Shown here in pieces: positions 37,703-48,478 of a stretch of 64,000 nucleotides of DNA. Source of the stretch: Nitrococcus mobilis (GTDB lineage Bacteria; Pseudomonadota; Gammaproteobacteria; Nitrococcales; Nitrococcaceae); the NCBI GenBank assembly GCA_024102725.1, contig JAGFJL010000123.1, positions 16,322 through 80,321 of the forward strand, written 5' to 3'. Under the pieces are notes generated by a model. It was not told where the DNA came from. It was given only the letters and a program-made list of their open reading frames with translations, and ran no database searches. The stretch's first letter is position 1, and each line of letters starts with the position of its first letter. A program made the position numbers and the translations under genes.

Positions 37703-37892
37703 AAGGGAAAACCAATGGGCTGCACCGGCTCCGTATCGCCACCCCGAGTGCCATGTCGGCAAGAACCACGCCGCCGGTGAGCACAACCGCGCGCCCGGTA
37801 GCTGGCAGGCACGGTAGCGCATTGCCTCTGACAGGCCGGGAAACATCCTCGATCGTGACTAGGATGGGACGCACGGACGGAGGAGCAGAGGA

Positions 37893-40800
37893 ATGAACCA
37901 GGGTACCGATAAGGAACAGAAGACCCGCGCGATCGAGGCCGTGATTGCGCAAGCCCAGGGCCATTGGCCGATCGATACGGCGCGGCAGATCGAGAGCTTC
38001 GTACACCACTATTTCGCAGGTGTCGCGCCGGAGGATATCGCCATCCGCCGGATCGTCGATCTCTGCGGCATCGCGCGCTCGCACCACAGGCTTGGCTGCA
38101 CACGCCAGCCGGGCCAGCCGTTTATTCACGTCTACAATCCCGACCCGGAGCAGCACGGCTGGCAGTCCAGCCATACGATTCTGGAGATCGTCACCGACGA
38201 CATGCCGTTTCTAGTCGACTCCGTGTCCATGGCGCTCAACGGCCTCGGGCTCACCATACACCTCGTCATCCATCCGGTGCTGACGGTGCGGCGCGATCGC
38301 CAGGGCCATCTGCAGCAAATCTGCGAGCCAACCGAGCGAGCAGCGACCCAGCACGAGGCCTGGATGCACTTCGAGATCGACCGACAGACCGAGCCGAGAT
38401 GCCTGGAGGAGATCCATCGGGCCACCGCCGCGGTGCTGGAAGATGTACGGGTGGCGGTCGAAGACTGGCAGCCCATGCGCGAGCAACTCGGCCGGGTGAT
38501 CCGCACCCTGCGGCGCAACCGCCCGCCAGTGGAGCCGGACGACCTGGAGGAAGTGTTGGAGTTCCTGCGCTGGATACGCGATGATCATTTCACTTTTCTC
38601 GGTTACCGGCGTTACGATTTGTGCCACAGCCCCACGGGCGATGAGCTGCGCGCGGTTGCCGACTCTGGGCTGGGTCTGCTGCGACAGGCGAGTGCCCACC
38701 AAGTCTCCAGCAGCTTCGCCGTATTGCCCGAAGAGATACGCAGCCGCGCCCGCAACCCCGATCCGTTGATTCTGACCAAATCGAACAGCCGCTCTTCGGT
38801 GCACCGCCCCGGCTACCTGGATTACATAGGCGTCAAACGCTACGATCACGGGGGCGAGGTAATCGGCGAGCACCGCTTCCTCGGCCTGTTCACATCGTCG
38901 GCTTATAACCGCAGTCCACGCGCGATTCCATTGTTGCGGCGCAAAGTCGCGTGCGTCCTCGAGCGGGCCAAGTTGCGCCCCAATAGCCACGCCGGCAAGG
39001 CTCTCGCCAACATTCTCGAGACGCACCCGCGCGATGAGCTCTTCCAGGCCTCCATCGATGAGCTATACGACATCGCCCTTGGCATCCTGCACCTGCAAGA
39101 ACGCCAGCGGGTGCGACTATTGGTGCGCTACGACGCCTACCAACGCTTCGTCTCCTGCTTGGTATTCGCCCCGCGCGAGCGCTACAACACGGAGATTCGC
39201 CAACGCATGCAGGCGATTTTGCAGGAGGCCTTCGCCGGGGCTCAGAGCGAATTCTCGGTACAGCTCTCCGAGTCGATGCTCGCGCGCATCCACTTCATCG
39301 TGCGCCTTAAAGAGCCCGGCCGGCCGGCTTATGACCACACAGCGCTGGAGCAACAGTTGGCCGATACCATGCGGTCTTGGCCTGACCGGCTTGCCGAAGC
39401 GCTGCGCGATCATTACGGCGAAGAGACCGGCAATCGCCTGTTCAATCGCTACGGCAAGGCTTTCAATGCCGCCTACCGGGAGGATACCGATCCACGGACG
39501 GCCGTCCACGACATCGAGCTGTTGGAGACCTTGCAGCAAGCCGGGGACCTCGCCATTCGTCTATATCGACCGCCGGCGGCCCGGGATGGCTTGCTGCGCT
39601 TCAAGCTCTTTCATGCCGAGCGCCCGATCATTCTCTCCGATGTGCTCCCGGTGCTCGAGAACATGGGTGCACGAGTCATCGATGAACGACCTTATACCAT
39701 GAAGTGTACCAGCGGGGGGGCCGCCTGCTGGATCGACGACTTTGGGCTTCACTATGCGGGCGCGGGTCACCTTGAGGCCGAGCGTATCCGCGATGCGTTC
39801 CAGGAGACCTTCGCTGCAGTCTGGCGCCGCCAGGCAGAGAACGACGGCTTCAACCGCCTGGTGCTCACGGCAGGACTTGCTTGGCGGGATATCGTCATTT
39901 TGCGGGCCTACGCCAGATACCTGCGCCAAGCCGGTATGGCGTTCAGCCAAAGTTATGTCGAGGACACACTCGCCGCCAACCCCCAAATCACACCAGAGCT
40001 GATCAGGCTTTTCAAGACCAGCTTCGATCCCCGCTACCAGGGAAATGAGCGCCCCGCTGCCATCGCCGAGCGAATCGAAAGATTACTCGAGGCAGTAGCG
40101 AGCCTCGATGAGGATCGTATTTTGCGGCACCTTTTGGCAGCCATCCAAGCCACTGTACGCACCAACTACTTTCGCACCGACAGCGCAGGCAGCCCGCGAG
40201 ATTTCCTCTCCTTCAAGCTCCGGCCACAGGCAATTCCCCACATGCCCAAACCAGTGCCGGCCTACGAGATCTATGTCTACTCGCCGCGGGTCGAAGGTGT
40301 TCATTTGCGTGGCGGCAAGGTGGCGCGTGGTGGCATCCGCTGGTCGGAGCGCCGCGAGGATTTCCGAACCGAAATCCTGGGCCTGATGAAAGCGCAGATG
40401 GTGAAAAATGCCGTGATCGTCCCCGTCGGCGCCAAAGGCGGCTTCGTGTGCAAGAACCTGCCCGAGGACCGGCAGGCGCTTCCCGCAGAAGTCCAAGCGT
40501 GCTATCGAATCTTCATGCGTGGGTTGCTGGATGTAACGGACAACATTGCCGAAGGTCGCGTAGTGCCACCACCGAATGTAGTGCGCTACGATGAGGATGA
40601 CCCCTACCTGGTCGTAGCCGCGGACAAAGGAACGGCCCGATTCTCGGATTTTGCCAATGAAATCGCTGCCGAATACGGTTTCTGGCTGTGCGATGCCTTC
40701 GCCTCCGGTGGCTCCACAGGCTACGACCACAAGAAAATGGGCATTACGGCCCGCGGCGCCTGGGAGGCGGTCAAGCGGCATTTTCGCGAAATGGGCCGAG

Positions 40801-42773
40801 ATGTGCACAGCGAGCCGTTCACCGCGATCGGCATCGGCGACATGTCAGGCGATGTCTTCGGCAACGGCATGCTGCGCTCTGCGCAGACGCGGTTGATCGC
40901 CGCTTTCGATCATCGCCACATCTTTATCGATCCGGATCCCGATGCCGAGTCGAGCTACCGGGAGCGGCAACGCCTGTTTGGCTTGGAGCGCTCGAACTGG
41001 GCCGACTACGATCGGACCTTAATCTCGGAGGGAGGCGGTGTCTGGCCACGCAGCGCGAAGTCCATCGCCTTGTCAACACAAGCGCAGGCGGCCCTGGCAA
41101 CCCGCGCCGAGCGGCTGACACCGAACGAGCTGATCAGCACCATCCTGCGCGCGCCAGTGGATCTCCTCTGGAACGGCGGTATCGGCACGTACGTGAAAGC
41201 CTCGACAGAATCCCACGCCGAGGTCGGAGACAAAAGCAACGACGCCGTGCGCATCGACGCGGATGAGCTGCGCTGCCAAGTCATCGGGGAAGGCGGCAAC
41301 CTCGGCCTGTCCCAACTCGCACGAGTGGAGTACGCGCTCGCTGGTGGCCGTATCAACACCGATGCCATCGACAACTCGGGCGGTGTCGACTGCTCTGATC
41401 ATGAGGTCAACATCAAAATTTTGCTCAACCGCGTGGTAGATGAGGGCAAACTGACCTTAGAGCAGCGCAACGCGCTGCTCATGGATATGACAGAGGCCGT
41501 TGCCGAGCTCGTGCTGCATGATAATTACCGCCAAACCCAGGGTCTGACTCTATCCCAAGCGCGGGCGCCGGAACTGCTCGATGAGCACTTGCGCTTCATG
41601 CGCGAGCTCGAGCGCCGCGGACATCTGGACCGCCGAGTCGAACAACTGCCCGATGATGAGAGTGTAGCCGAGCGCCAGAAAGCCGGGCTTGGCCTGACGC
41701 GCCCGGAGCTGGCGGTGCTGCAAGCCTATGCCAAGATCGAGGCCTACGAGGCGATCCTGCACAGCGATGAGCTCCACACGGAATATTTGGCCGGCGAGCT
41801 TGCACGCTATTTTCCGCCGCCTTTACGCAAGCGTTTTCCCGGCCCGGTAGCCAAACACCCCTTGCGTGCGGAAATCATTGCCACGCTAGTGGCGAATCAC
41901 ATCGTCAACCGCATGGGCAGCACCTTCCTACTCCGAATTCGCGCCCAAATGGGGGTTAACGCGATCGACGCCGCGCAAGCCTATTTCGCGGCCCGCGACA
42001 TCTACGAATTGCGAGAACTGTGGCGCGCGATCGACCGACTCGACAACCAGGTACCCGCCGAGCTTCAAACCCGCATGCTGCGGCGGCTGAGTGACCTCCA
42101 AGAACGCGCCACACTTTGGCTGCTGCGCAATTTACGGGCACCGATCGATATAGGGGAAACCGTAGCTCGGATACGCCCGGCGATTATTCAGCTCAATGAC
42201 TGGCTCGATGAACTGCTGCCGGAGGGCGATCGTGATCGCCTGCATGCTGAAACAGCCGAGCTGACCCAGGCCGGGGTTCCACAAACTCTCGCGCGCCAGG
42301 TGGTTCACCTGGAACCCCTTTATTCAGCGCTGGACCTGGTAAAAGTCTGCTCGGAGACGAAGGCCAGCCTCGCTCGCGCCGCCCACGTTTATTTCAACAC
42401 CGCGGCCTACCTGGAACTGAATTGGCTGCGCGACACTCTGGCAGAACTCAAGGTGGTTGATTCCTGGCAGGAGCGTTATCGCGCAGGCCTGGAGGATGAA
42501 TTCTACGTTCAGCTTCGGCTGCTGACCATGCGCGTACTCACAACCAAGCCGAGCGAGCAAAGCCCGAAGGCCCAAGTAACCCACTGGGCCGAGGAATACG
42601 CGGCGCTCGTGATGCACTTGCGCCGCACCCTGAACGAGCTCGAAGGCGCCGCGCAACTGGATCTCGCCATGCTCGGCGTGGCCATCCAGGAGCTGCGCAC
42701 AACGGTCCAAGCCGGCGCGGCTCAGCGAGCCTGGCTAACCCGCAAGAAACAGCCCGAAGCAAAGTGGGCCTGA
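37893..42773 (+). CDS. gdhB: NAD-specific glutamate dehydrogenase, large (L_180 type)
   Basis: 1626 residues, the length of the bacterial large GDH subclass. N-terminal ACT-like regulatory parts cover roughly the first 700 residues (DDMPFLVDSVSMALNGLG, DHFTFLGYRRYDL). The central catalytic core has RGGIRWSERREDFRTEILGL, GAKGGFVCKN (catalytic Lys) and the Rossmann-like IGIGDMSGDVFGNGML; a long C-terminal helical domain follows. It catabolises glutamate to 2-oxoglutarate with NAD. GGAGGAGCAGAGGA precedes ATG 37893. Confidence 0.95.
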   Translation: MNQGTDKEQKTRAIEAVIAQAQGHWPIDTARQIESFVHHYFAGVAPEDIAIRRIVDLCGIARSHHRLGCTRQPGQPFIHVYNPDPEQHGWQSSHTILEIVTDDMPFLVDSVSMALNGLGLTIHLVIHPVLTVRRDRQGHLQQICEPTERAATQHEAWMHFEIDRQTEPRCLEEIHRATAAVLEDVRVAVEDWQPMREQLGRVIRTLRRNRPPVEPDDLEEVLEFLRWIRDDHFTFLGYRRYDLCHSPTGDELRAVADSGLGLLRQASAHQVSSSFAVLPEEIRSRARNPDPLILTKSNSRSSVHRPGYLDYIGVKRYDHGGEVIGEHRFLGLFTSSAYNRSPRAIPLLRRKVACVLERAKLRPNSHAGKALANILETHPRDELFQASIDELYDIALGILHLQERQRVRLLVRYDAYQRFVSCLVFAPRERYNTEIRQRMQAILQEAFAGAQSEFSVQLSESMLARIHFIVRLKEPGRPAYDHTALEQQLADTMRSWPDRLAEALRDHYGEETGNRLFNRYGKAFNAAYREDTDPRTAVHDIELLETLQQAGDLAIRLYRPPAARDGLLRFKLFHAERPIILSDVLPVLENMGARVIDERPYTMKCTSGGAACWIDDFGLHYAGAGHLEAERIRDAFQETFAAVWRRQAENDGFNRLVLTAGLAWRDIVILRAYARYLRQAGMAFSQSYVEDTLAANPQITPELIRLFKTSFDPRYQGNERPAAIAERIERLLEAVASLDEDRILRHLLAAIQATVRTNYFRTDSAGSPRDFLSFKLRPQAIPHMPKPVPAYEIYVYSPRVEGVHLRGGKVARGGIRWSERREDFRTEILGLMKAQMVKNAVIVPVGAKGGFVCKNLPEDRQALPAEVQACYRIFMRGLLDVTDNIAEGRVVPPPNVVRYDEDDPYLVVAADKGTARFSDFANEIAAEYGFWLCDAFASGGSTGYDHKKMGITARGAWEAVKRHFREMGRDVHSEPFTAIGIGDMSGDVFGNGMLRSAQTRLIAAFDHRHIFIDPDPDAESSYRERQRLFGLERSNWADYDRTLISEGGGVWPRSAKSIALSTQAQAALATRAERLTPNELISTILRAPVDLLWNGGIGTYVKASTESHAEVGDKSNDAVRIDADELRCQVIGEGGNLGLSQLARVEYALAGGRINTDAIDNSGGVDCSDHEVNIKILLNRVVDEGKLTLEQRNALLMDMTEAVAELVLHDNYRQTQGLTLSQARAPELLDEHLRFMRELERRGHLDRRVEQLPDDESVAERQKAGLGLTRPELAVLQAYAKIEAYEAILHSDELHTEYLAGELARYFPPPLRKRFPGPVAKHPLRAEIIATLVANHIVNRMGSTFLLRIRAQMGVNAIDAAQAYFAARDIYELRELWRAIDRLDNQVPAELQTRMLRRLSDLQERATLWLLRNLRAPIDIGETVARIRPAIIQLNDWLDELLPEGDRDRLHAETAELTQAGVPQTLARQVVHLEPLYSALDLVKVCSETKASLARAAHVYFNTAAYLELNWLRDTLAELKVVDSWQERYRAGLEDEFYVQLRLLTMRVLTTKPSEQSPKAQVTHWAEEYAALVMHLRRTLNELEGAAQLDLAMLGVAIQELRTTVQAGAAQRAWLTRKKQPEAKWA

Positions 42774-42779
42774 TCGACC

Positions 42780-43577
42780 ATGCCACCCGAGCATCAGCGG
42801 GTTCGACTGCATTACCAGACAAGCGGTGCGGGGCCCGCCCTGCTGTTGCTCCACGGTCTGTTCGGCTCCGGCAGCAACTGGAAGCGCCACGCCCGTGAGC
42901 TGGCCGAGCGCTACCGCGTGCTGCGGCCCGATCTACGCAACCACGGTCGCACCCCGCACGTGCCGAGCATGGATTATCGCGTCATGGCCGAGGACGTAAT
43001 CGGCCTACTCGATGCCGAAGCGCTCGACAAGGTGGCACTGGTGGGGCATTCCATGGGCGGCAAGGTGGCCATGGCGCTGGCCCTCACCCACCCCGAGCGC
43101 ATCACCGCCTTGGTGGCCGTGGATATCGCCCCCGTTGCCTACGGTCGCCATCTGCGCGGTTATGTCGAAGCCATGCGCCGTCTGCGTCTGGCTGAGATCG
43201 GCTCCCGAGCCGAAGCCGATCAGGCATTGGCAAGCGCCGTTACCGAGCCCATGATCCGACAATTTCTACTGACCAATCTGGAGCGCCACGCCGGGCAGTA
43301 TCAATGGCGAATCCCATTGGACATATTGGCTGATCAGATGCCGTTGCTCGAGGGTTTTCCTGAGCCAAAGACGACCTTTTCGGGGCCGAGTCTATTCATT
43401 TATGGTGGGCGTTCGCAGTATGTGACAAAAGCTCGTCACGGAATCATCCGCCAAGTGTTTCCGCACGCTGAGTTCGCGTGTATTCCCGAAGTCGGACATT
43501 GGCTACATGTCGAGGCGCCAGAGCAATTCGCCGAGCTGTTAAAGAGTTTTCTTGTGCGCACCCAGTTCGCTGCATGA
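42780..43577 (+). CDS. Alpha/beta hydrolase (YbfF-like esterase)
   Basis: 265 residues. Oxyanion-hole LLLHGLFGSGSNWK, nucleophile elbow VALVGHSMGGKVAMALA, acid in the region SLFIYGGRSQY, and the His in EVGHWLHVEAPEQF make a complete Ser/Asp/His set. PDLRNHGRTPH is typical of YbfF-type acyl esterases. It starts six bases after gdhB, so it may be cotranscribed, though a joint function is not obvious. Confidence 0.85.
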   Translation: MPPEHQRVRLHYQTSGAGPALLLLHGLFGSGSNWKRHARELAERYRVLRPDLRNHGRTPHVPSMDYRVMAEDVIGLLDAEALDKVALVGHSMGGKVAMALALTHPERITALVAVDIAPVAYGRHLRGYVEAMRRLRLAEIGSRAEADQALASAVTEPMIRQFLLTNLERHAGQYQWRIPLDILADQMPLLEGFPEPKTTFSGPSLFIYGGRSQYVTKARHGIIRQVFPHAEFACIPEVGHWLHVEAPEQFAELLKSFLVRTQFAA

Positions 43578-43684
43578 TATTCGTTGTTGGCAGCCGTCGC
43601 TTCGACTGGCCCCTATAGCCGATCCATCCCTATAATGACTGGCTTACACTTTTAACAAGCCACGCCCGGAGAGAGCAGAGCACG

Positions 43685-45973
43685 ATGCCCGAAGACCTGC
43701 GCGACGCCGCTCTCGAATACCACCGCCTGCCACAGCCCGGCAAAATAACCGTTACACCATCCAAACCGCTGGCCAACCAGCGCGACTTGGCGCTTGCTTA
43801 TTCGCCAGGGGTGGCCGCGGCCTGTGAAGCGATCGTCGAAAACCCGGACGCCGCCGCCGAAGTCACGGCTCGGAGCAACCTGGTAGCGGTAATCACCAAC
43901 GGTACGGCCGTGCTCGGACTAGGCGCCATCGGGCCACTGGCGGCCAAGCCGGTGATGGAAGGCAAGAGCGTGCTCTTCAAAAAATTCGCCGGAATCGACG
44001 TTTTCGACATCGAAATCGACGAGGGCGATCCGGACAAGCTGGTGGAGATCATCGCCAGCCTCGAACCCAGCTTTGGCGGCATTAACCTGGAGGATATCAA
44101 AGCGCCCGAATGCTTCTATATCGAGCGCAAGCTCGAGGAGCGCATGAACATCCCCGTTTTTCACGACGATCAACACGGCACGGCGATCATCACCGCCGCG
44201 GCGATTCACAATGGCTTGGCCCTGTTAGGGAAGCGATTCTCGGAGGTAAAGCTGGTGACCTCAGGCGCCGGCGCCGCCGCCATTGCGTGCCTGGATTTGC
44301 TGGTAAGCATGGGTTTGAAGCCCGAAAACGTGATCGCTACCGACAGCAAAGGCGTGATTTACAAAGGCCGCACCGAGTATATGGATGCCCGCAAGGCCTG
44401 TTATGCGACTGCTACCAAAGCCCGCACACTGGCCGAAGCGATCGAGGGGGCGGATATCTTTCTCGGTCTTTCGGCACCGGGGGTGCTGACGGAGGACATG
44501 GTCAAGCGCATGGTCAAAAGGCCGCTTATCCTGGCGCTCGCCAACCCAGTACCGGAGATCCTGCCGGAGCTCGTCCACGCGGCTCGGCCGGAGGCGATCA
44601 TCGCCACCGGCCGCTCGGATTACCCCAACCAGGTCAATAACGTCTTGTGCTTTCCGTTCATTTTTCGCGGCGCCCTCGATGTCGGCGCGACCGCCATCAA
44701 CGAACAGATGAAAAAGGCCTGCGTAATGGCCATCGCCGAGCTCGCCCAGGCGGAATCCTCCGACGTCGTGATTGCCGCCTATGGCGGCAAACCACTCAAG
44801 TTCGGCCCGGCCTACCTCATACCCAAGCCGTTCGATCCGCGGCTGATCACCCGCATCGCGCCGGCCGTCGCAAAAGCCGCGATGGACAGCGGGGTGGCAC
44901 GGCTTCCCATCGACGACTTCGATGCCTATCGGCTGCGGCTCAATCAGTTCGTTTTCCAATCCGGTCTGGTCATGAAGCCGATTTTCGAGCGCGCCCGCAT
45001 CGACCCCAAACGCCTGGTCTACGGCGACGGCGAAGAGGAGCGCACGCTGCGCGCCGTGCAAGTGGTGGTCGACGACGGGCTTGCCAAACCTATATTGGTA
45101 GGTCGGCGGCGTGTGGTGCGCATGCGCGTCAAACGCCTCGGATTACGGTTAAAGCTGGATCAAGATTTCGAGCTGGTCGACCCCGAGGACGATCCGCGCT
45201 ACCGGGAATACTGGACGTTGTACCATGCCATCATGGAGCGCCATGGAGTCACGCCCGACCACGCACGGGCCATTGTCCGCACCCGCAACACCGTGATCGC
45301 CGCGCTGATGGTCAGACGCGGCGAGGCCGATGCCATGCTCGGCGGCATGATCGGGCGCTACCATCGGCAGATCGGCTACGTCGATCAAGTGCTGGGCAAG
45401 CGCCCCGGGGTGCGCGATCTCGCCGCCATGAGTGTCATCATCTCGCCGAAAGGCGCGTTGTTTCTATGTGACACCTATGTCAATGAGGACCCGACTCCGC
45501 ATCAGATCGCGGAGATGACGGTGCTCGCCGCCGATGAGATCCGCCGCTTCGGCCTCACCCCCAAGGTTGCGCTGCTCTCGCATTCAAGCTTCGGTACTTC
45601 AGGTCTGGCCTCGGCAACGAAAATGCGCGAGGCATTACCGCTGATCGAAGATCGCGATCCGACTCTGGAGGTGGAAGGAGAAATGCACGGCGATGCCGCG
45701 ATCAATGAACAGATCCGCCAACGCATCTTCCCCAACTCTCGACTCAAGGGACAAGCGAATCTGTTGATCCTACCCACTCTGGATGTGGCCAATATCGCTT
45801 TCAACTTGCTCAAGACGATCACCGAATCGGTCTCGATCGGCCCCATATTGCTCGGGGTTGCCAAGCCGGCTCACATTCTTACACCCTCCATTACCGTCCG
45901 GGGCCTGGTGAACATGAGCGCCCTGGCGATCGTCGATGCCGCCATGCAGGAGCCGACCGCCAGCAAGACTTGA
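43685..45973 (+). CDS. maeB: NADP-dependent malic enzyme with C-terminal phosphotransacetylase-like domain
   Basis: 762 residues, the MaeB length. Malic enzyme part (about 1-420): [48 protein letters not shown] (nucleotide-binding), and [14 protein letters not shown]. The C-terminal 330 residues form a phosphate acetyltransferase-like regulatory domain ([40 protein letters not shown]). It converts malate to pyruvate and CO2, supplying NADPH. Confidence 0.95.
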   Translation: MPEDLRDAALEYHRLPQPGKITVTPSKPLANQRDLALAYSPGVAAACEAIVENPDAAAEVTARSNLVAVITNGTAVLGLGAIGPLAAKPVMEGKSVLFKKFAGIDVFDIEIDEGDPDKLVEIIASLEPSFGGINLEDIKAPECFYIERKLEERMNIPVFHDDQHGTAIITAAAIHNGLALLGKRFSEVKLVTSGAGAAAIACLDLLVSMGLKPENVIATDSKGVIYKGRTEYMDARKACYATATKARTLAEAIEGADIFLGLSAPGVLTEDMVKRMVKRPLILALANPVPEILPELVHAARPEAIIATGRSDYPNQVNNVLCFPFIFRGALDVGATAINEQMKKACVMAIAELAQAESSDVVIAAYGGKPLKFGPAYLIPKPFDPRLITRIAPAVAKAAMDSGVARLPIDDFDAYRLRLNQFVFQSGLVMKPIFERARIDPKRLVYGDGEEERTLRAVQVVVDDGLAKPILVGRRRVVRMRVKRLGLRLKLDQDFELVDPEDDPRYREYWTLYHAIMERHGVTPDHARAIVRTRNTVIAALMVRRGEADAMLGGMIGRYHRQIGYVDQVLGKRPGVRDLAAMSVIISPKGALFLCDTYVNEDPTPHQIAEMTVLAADEIRRFGLTPKVALLSHSSFGTSGLASATKMREALPLIEDRDPTLEVEGEMHGDAAINEQIRQRIFPNSRLKGQANLLILPTLDVANIAFNLLKTITESVSIGPILLGVAKPAHILTPSITVRGLVNMSALAIVDAAMQEPTASKT

Positions 45974-46088
45974 GTACGCATCAGCAAGCCTCAGTTGTCC
46001 GGGATCAGCGCTGTGGTGCCCTTGCCATTGCAACGCCCCCGCAGCAGTCATACAGTTGCCATCGTATTCGCCCGTAAGAAGAATGCCG

Positions 46089-47084
46089 ATGACCGATCCA
46101 CAATGCGCCACCGGCGTATTATTGACCAATCTTGGTACACCCGCGGCACCGACCCCGCAAGCGCTGCGCCGTTACTTGGCCGAGTTCCTTTGGGATCACC
46201 GCGTCGTGGAATTGCCACGACCGCTGTGGTGGCTGGTGCTAAACGGCGTGATTCTCTGGATCAGGCCGCGCCGTTCCGCAGCGGCCTACCAACGCATATG
46301 GACGCAACAGGGCTCGCCCTTGCTCACCATCTCGCAACAACAGGCCGCCCGACTAGCCGAGCGGCTCGACGAACAGCACTCGAGCCAACTGAAAGTTGCT
46401 TTGGGGATGCGCTACGGGCAGCCGTCCATCGAGTCAGCCTATGCGGAGCTGGAAGCGGCCGGCTGTGAGCGCATATTGGTGCTGCCGCTCTATCCGCAGT
46501 ACTCGGCAACCACCACGGCCTCCACTTATGACGCGCTCGGAGCGCTTCTGCGCAAGCGCCGTGTCATGCCGCAACTGCGCCTGCTCCGGGACTACCACGA
46601 CCACCCGGGCTACATCAGCGCCCTGGCAGCCTCGGTCCGGGAATACTGGCAGCAACACGGCCGCGGCGAGCGTTTGCTCATCTCCTTCCACGGCATCCCA
46701 AAGCGTTACGCCGAACGCGGCGATCCCTATCCCCTACAGTGCGGGCGCACGGCCCAGGCTCTGGCCAAACGGCTGGACCTCGCGCGCGAGGAATGGCAAA
46801 TGGTGTTCCAGTCCCGGTTCGGCCCACAACCCTGGCTCGAACCCTATACCGACCGTACCCTGGAGCAGCTGGCACGCCGTGGGGTCAAGCGCGTGGACCT
46901 CATCTGTCCGGGGTTCGCGGCCGACTGTCTGGAAACGCTGGAGGAGAACGACATGCTCAACCACGAGCGGTTCTTGGCCGCCGGTGGTAGCGAGTTCCAC
47001 TATATTCCCTGTCTCAACGACCGCCTCGATCACATCGACGCGCTGAGCGGGATCATACGAGAGAATCTCGCCGGCTGGTCCTAA
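46089..47084 (+). CDS. hemH: Ferrochelatase
   Basis: 331 residues from ATG 46089 (an ATG two codons earlier, 46083, is equally possible). It inserts Fe(II) into protoporphyrin IX, the last haem step. Family motifs are GVLLTNLGTPAAPT, LPLYPQYSATTTAS, LLISFHGIPKRYAERGDPY (catalytic His) and CPGFAADCLETLEEN (Glu). It lies next to hemY/hemX/hemC but on the opposite strand, so it is separately transcribed. Confidence 0.93.
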   Translation: MTDPQCATGVLLTNLGTPAAPTPQALRRYLAEFLWDHRVVELPRPLWWLVLNGVILWIRPRRSAAAYQRIWTQQGSPLLTISQQQAARLAERLDEQHSSQLKVALGMRYGQPSIESAYAELEAAGCERILVLPLYPQYSATTTASTYDALGALLRKRRVMPQLRLLRDYHDHPGYISALAASVREYWQQHGRGERLLISFHGIPKRYAERGDPYPLQCGRTAQALAKRLDLAREEWQMVFQSRFGPQPWLEPYTDRTLEQLARRGVKRVDLICPGFAADCLETLEENDMLNHERFLAAGGSEFHYIPCLNDRLDHIDALSGIIRENLAGWS

Positions 47085-47200
47085 TCGGTTGTTCGCTTAC
47101 GCAGCATGCCACGGTCGCTATTAAACCAGTAAGGCCGTTATTCGGGAAGGAAGGCTTATGCGTGCAATCCGCACCCACAAACCGACTGGACCAGGCTGCC

Positions 47201-48478
47201 TCAAGAGACCGTAGTCTGTGCGAGCGGTTCAACCCCAGCCGGCGGAGGTTGGATCTTGGCGGGCTCCACCGATCGGAGCACCGAGTGGCTGCCAGGCTCT
47301 TCCCCGAGGGTCTTCGCCAGAGCGCGGCGATAGCTATCCCGTGCTTTATTCGATTCGCCTAGACGGTCATAGGCATCGCCCAACAAACGAAGAATCTCCG
47401 GCCGCTCGGTCCGGCGCGCAGCGGCTTCCAAGTAACTCCGGGCGCTACCCAACTGCTCATTGCGCAGCGCCTGACAGCCGGCCGCAAAGAGTAAATCCGG
47501 ATCTTCCGGGTGATCCTTGAGCCAGCGCTCGAGCACCTCGGATGTCCGCGTAGCCGGCTTGAGATCCAACTCGGCATAGACGTTCACTAGACGCGGGTCC
47601 CAGTCTTTCTCTAGTCCACCGCGTAGCAGATGTTCCGCTTGCTCCGAGCGGCCTGCCTGAATCAGGCTCCGAGCATAGAGCGCAACGATTCCTGGGAGCC
47701 GTTTCTGATCCCGCGTCAACCCTTGCCAGACGGCCTCGATCTGATCAGGGCCCTGTTCAGCGGCGGCATGCAGCCTAGCCTGTGCCGTTCGTACTTCCAG
47801 ATCCTCCAGCTCCGCATCGGCTAATACGCCGTTCCTCCTCAAATCGGGCAGCAATTCCGCCAAACGCTCCCAATCTTGCAGCGCCTCGGCACTTTCGGCG
47901 AGCAATCTAAGCGCATGGTGATTGTTAGGGGCACGCTCACGGACCCAGTCGAGCTTGGCCATAGCTTGCTCCCACTGCTGGGCTTGCATCTGCAATTGCG
48001 CCTGCAATACACCGAGCCCAATCTGAGCGCGCTTCTCCCCGGGGGCGGCAAGCTCCAGATATTGATCACGGCTATCCCACGCCCCTTGCCGCTGAGCGGC
48101 GATGGCGGCCACCAAGTAACTCAACAGGGGCAGATCGACCACATCGGCTCCCTGCAGAACCGCCTGCTCGCTCTCCTTGTTGCGCCCCTCCGCCAGCAGC
48201 ATCAAGCCCCCTACCAGTTTCTTTCTGGCTTTGACTCGGCGCCGATTCCCAGCCCACAGCCGGACACCGGCCGGCATGAACCAGAGCTGCCGAAGCAGCG
48301 ACCAAAGCGCATTGAGCGCGAACCAAAGCGCGAGAAAACCGCCGGCGAAGACGAACAAACTCATCTGCACGGTCCAGGGACCCGCCGTAAATAAGGCATA
48401 GCCTTTATATTCATTGAACCACAGCGCGGCTGCCACGCTGAACAATAGAATGAACAGGATCAAAAACAACCTTTTCAT
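47201..48478 (-). CDS. hemY: HemY-like tetratricopeptide inner-membrane protein
   Basis: 425 residues. Two N-terminal membrane segments (about 1-22 and 40-65, SLFVFAGGFLALWFALNALW) followed by cytoplasmic or periplasmic TPR repeats (for example RLLGDAYDRLGESNKARDSY). Family name is from haem-gene linkage; it is not an oxidase in this class (unlike Bacillus HemY). Its ATG overlaps the hemX stop. Confidence 0.9.
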   Translation of the reverse strand: MKRLFLILFILLFSVAAALWFNEYKGYALFTAGPWTVQMSLFVFAGGFLALWFALNALWSLLRQLWFMPAGVRLWAGNRRRVKARKKLVGGLMLLAEGRNKESEQAVLQGADVVDLPLLSYLVAAIAAQRQGAWDSRDQYLELAAPGEKRAQIGLGVLQAQLQMQAQQWEQAMAKLDWVRERAPNNHHALRLLAESAEALQDWERLAELLPDLRRNGVLADAELEDLEVRTAQARLHAAAEQGPDQIEAVWQGLTRDQKRLPGIVALYARSLIQAGRSEQAEHLLRGGLEKDWDPRLVNVYAELDLKPATRTSEVLERWLKDHPEDPDLLFAAGCQALRNEQLGSARSYLEAAARRTERPEILRLLGDAYDRLGESNKARDSYRRALAKTLGEEPGSHSVLRSVEPAKIQPPPAGVEPLAQTTVS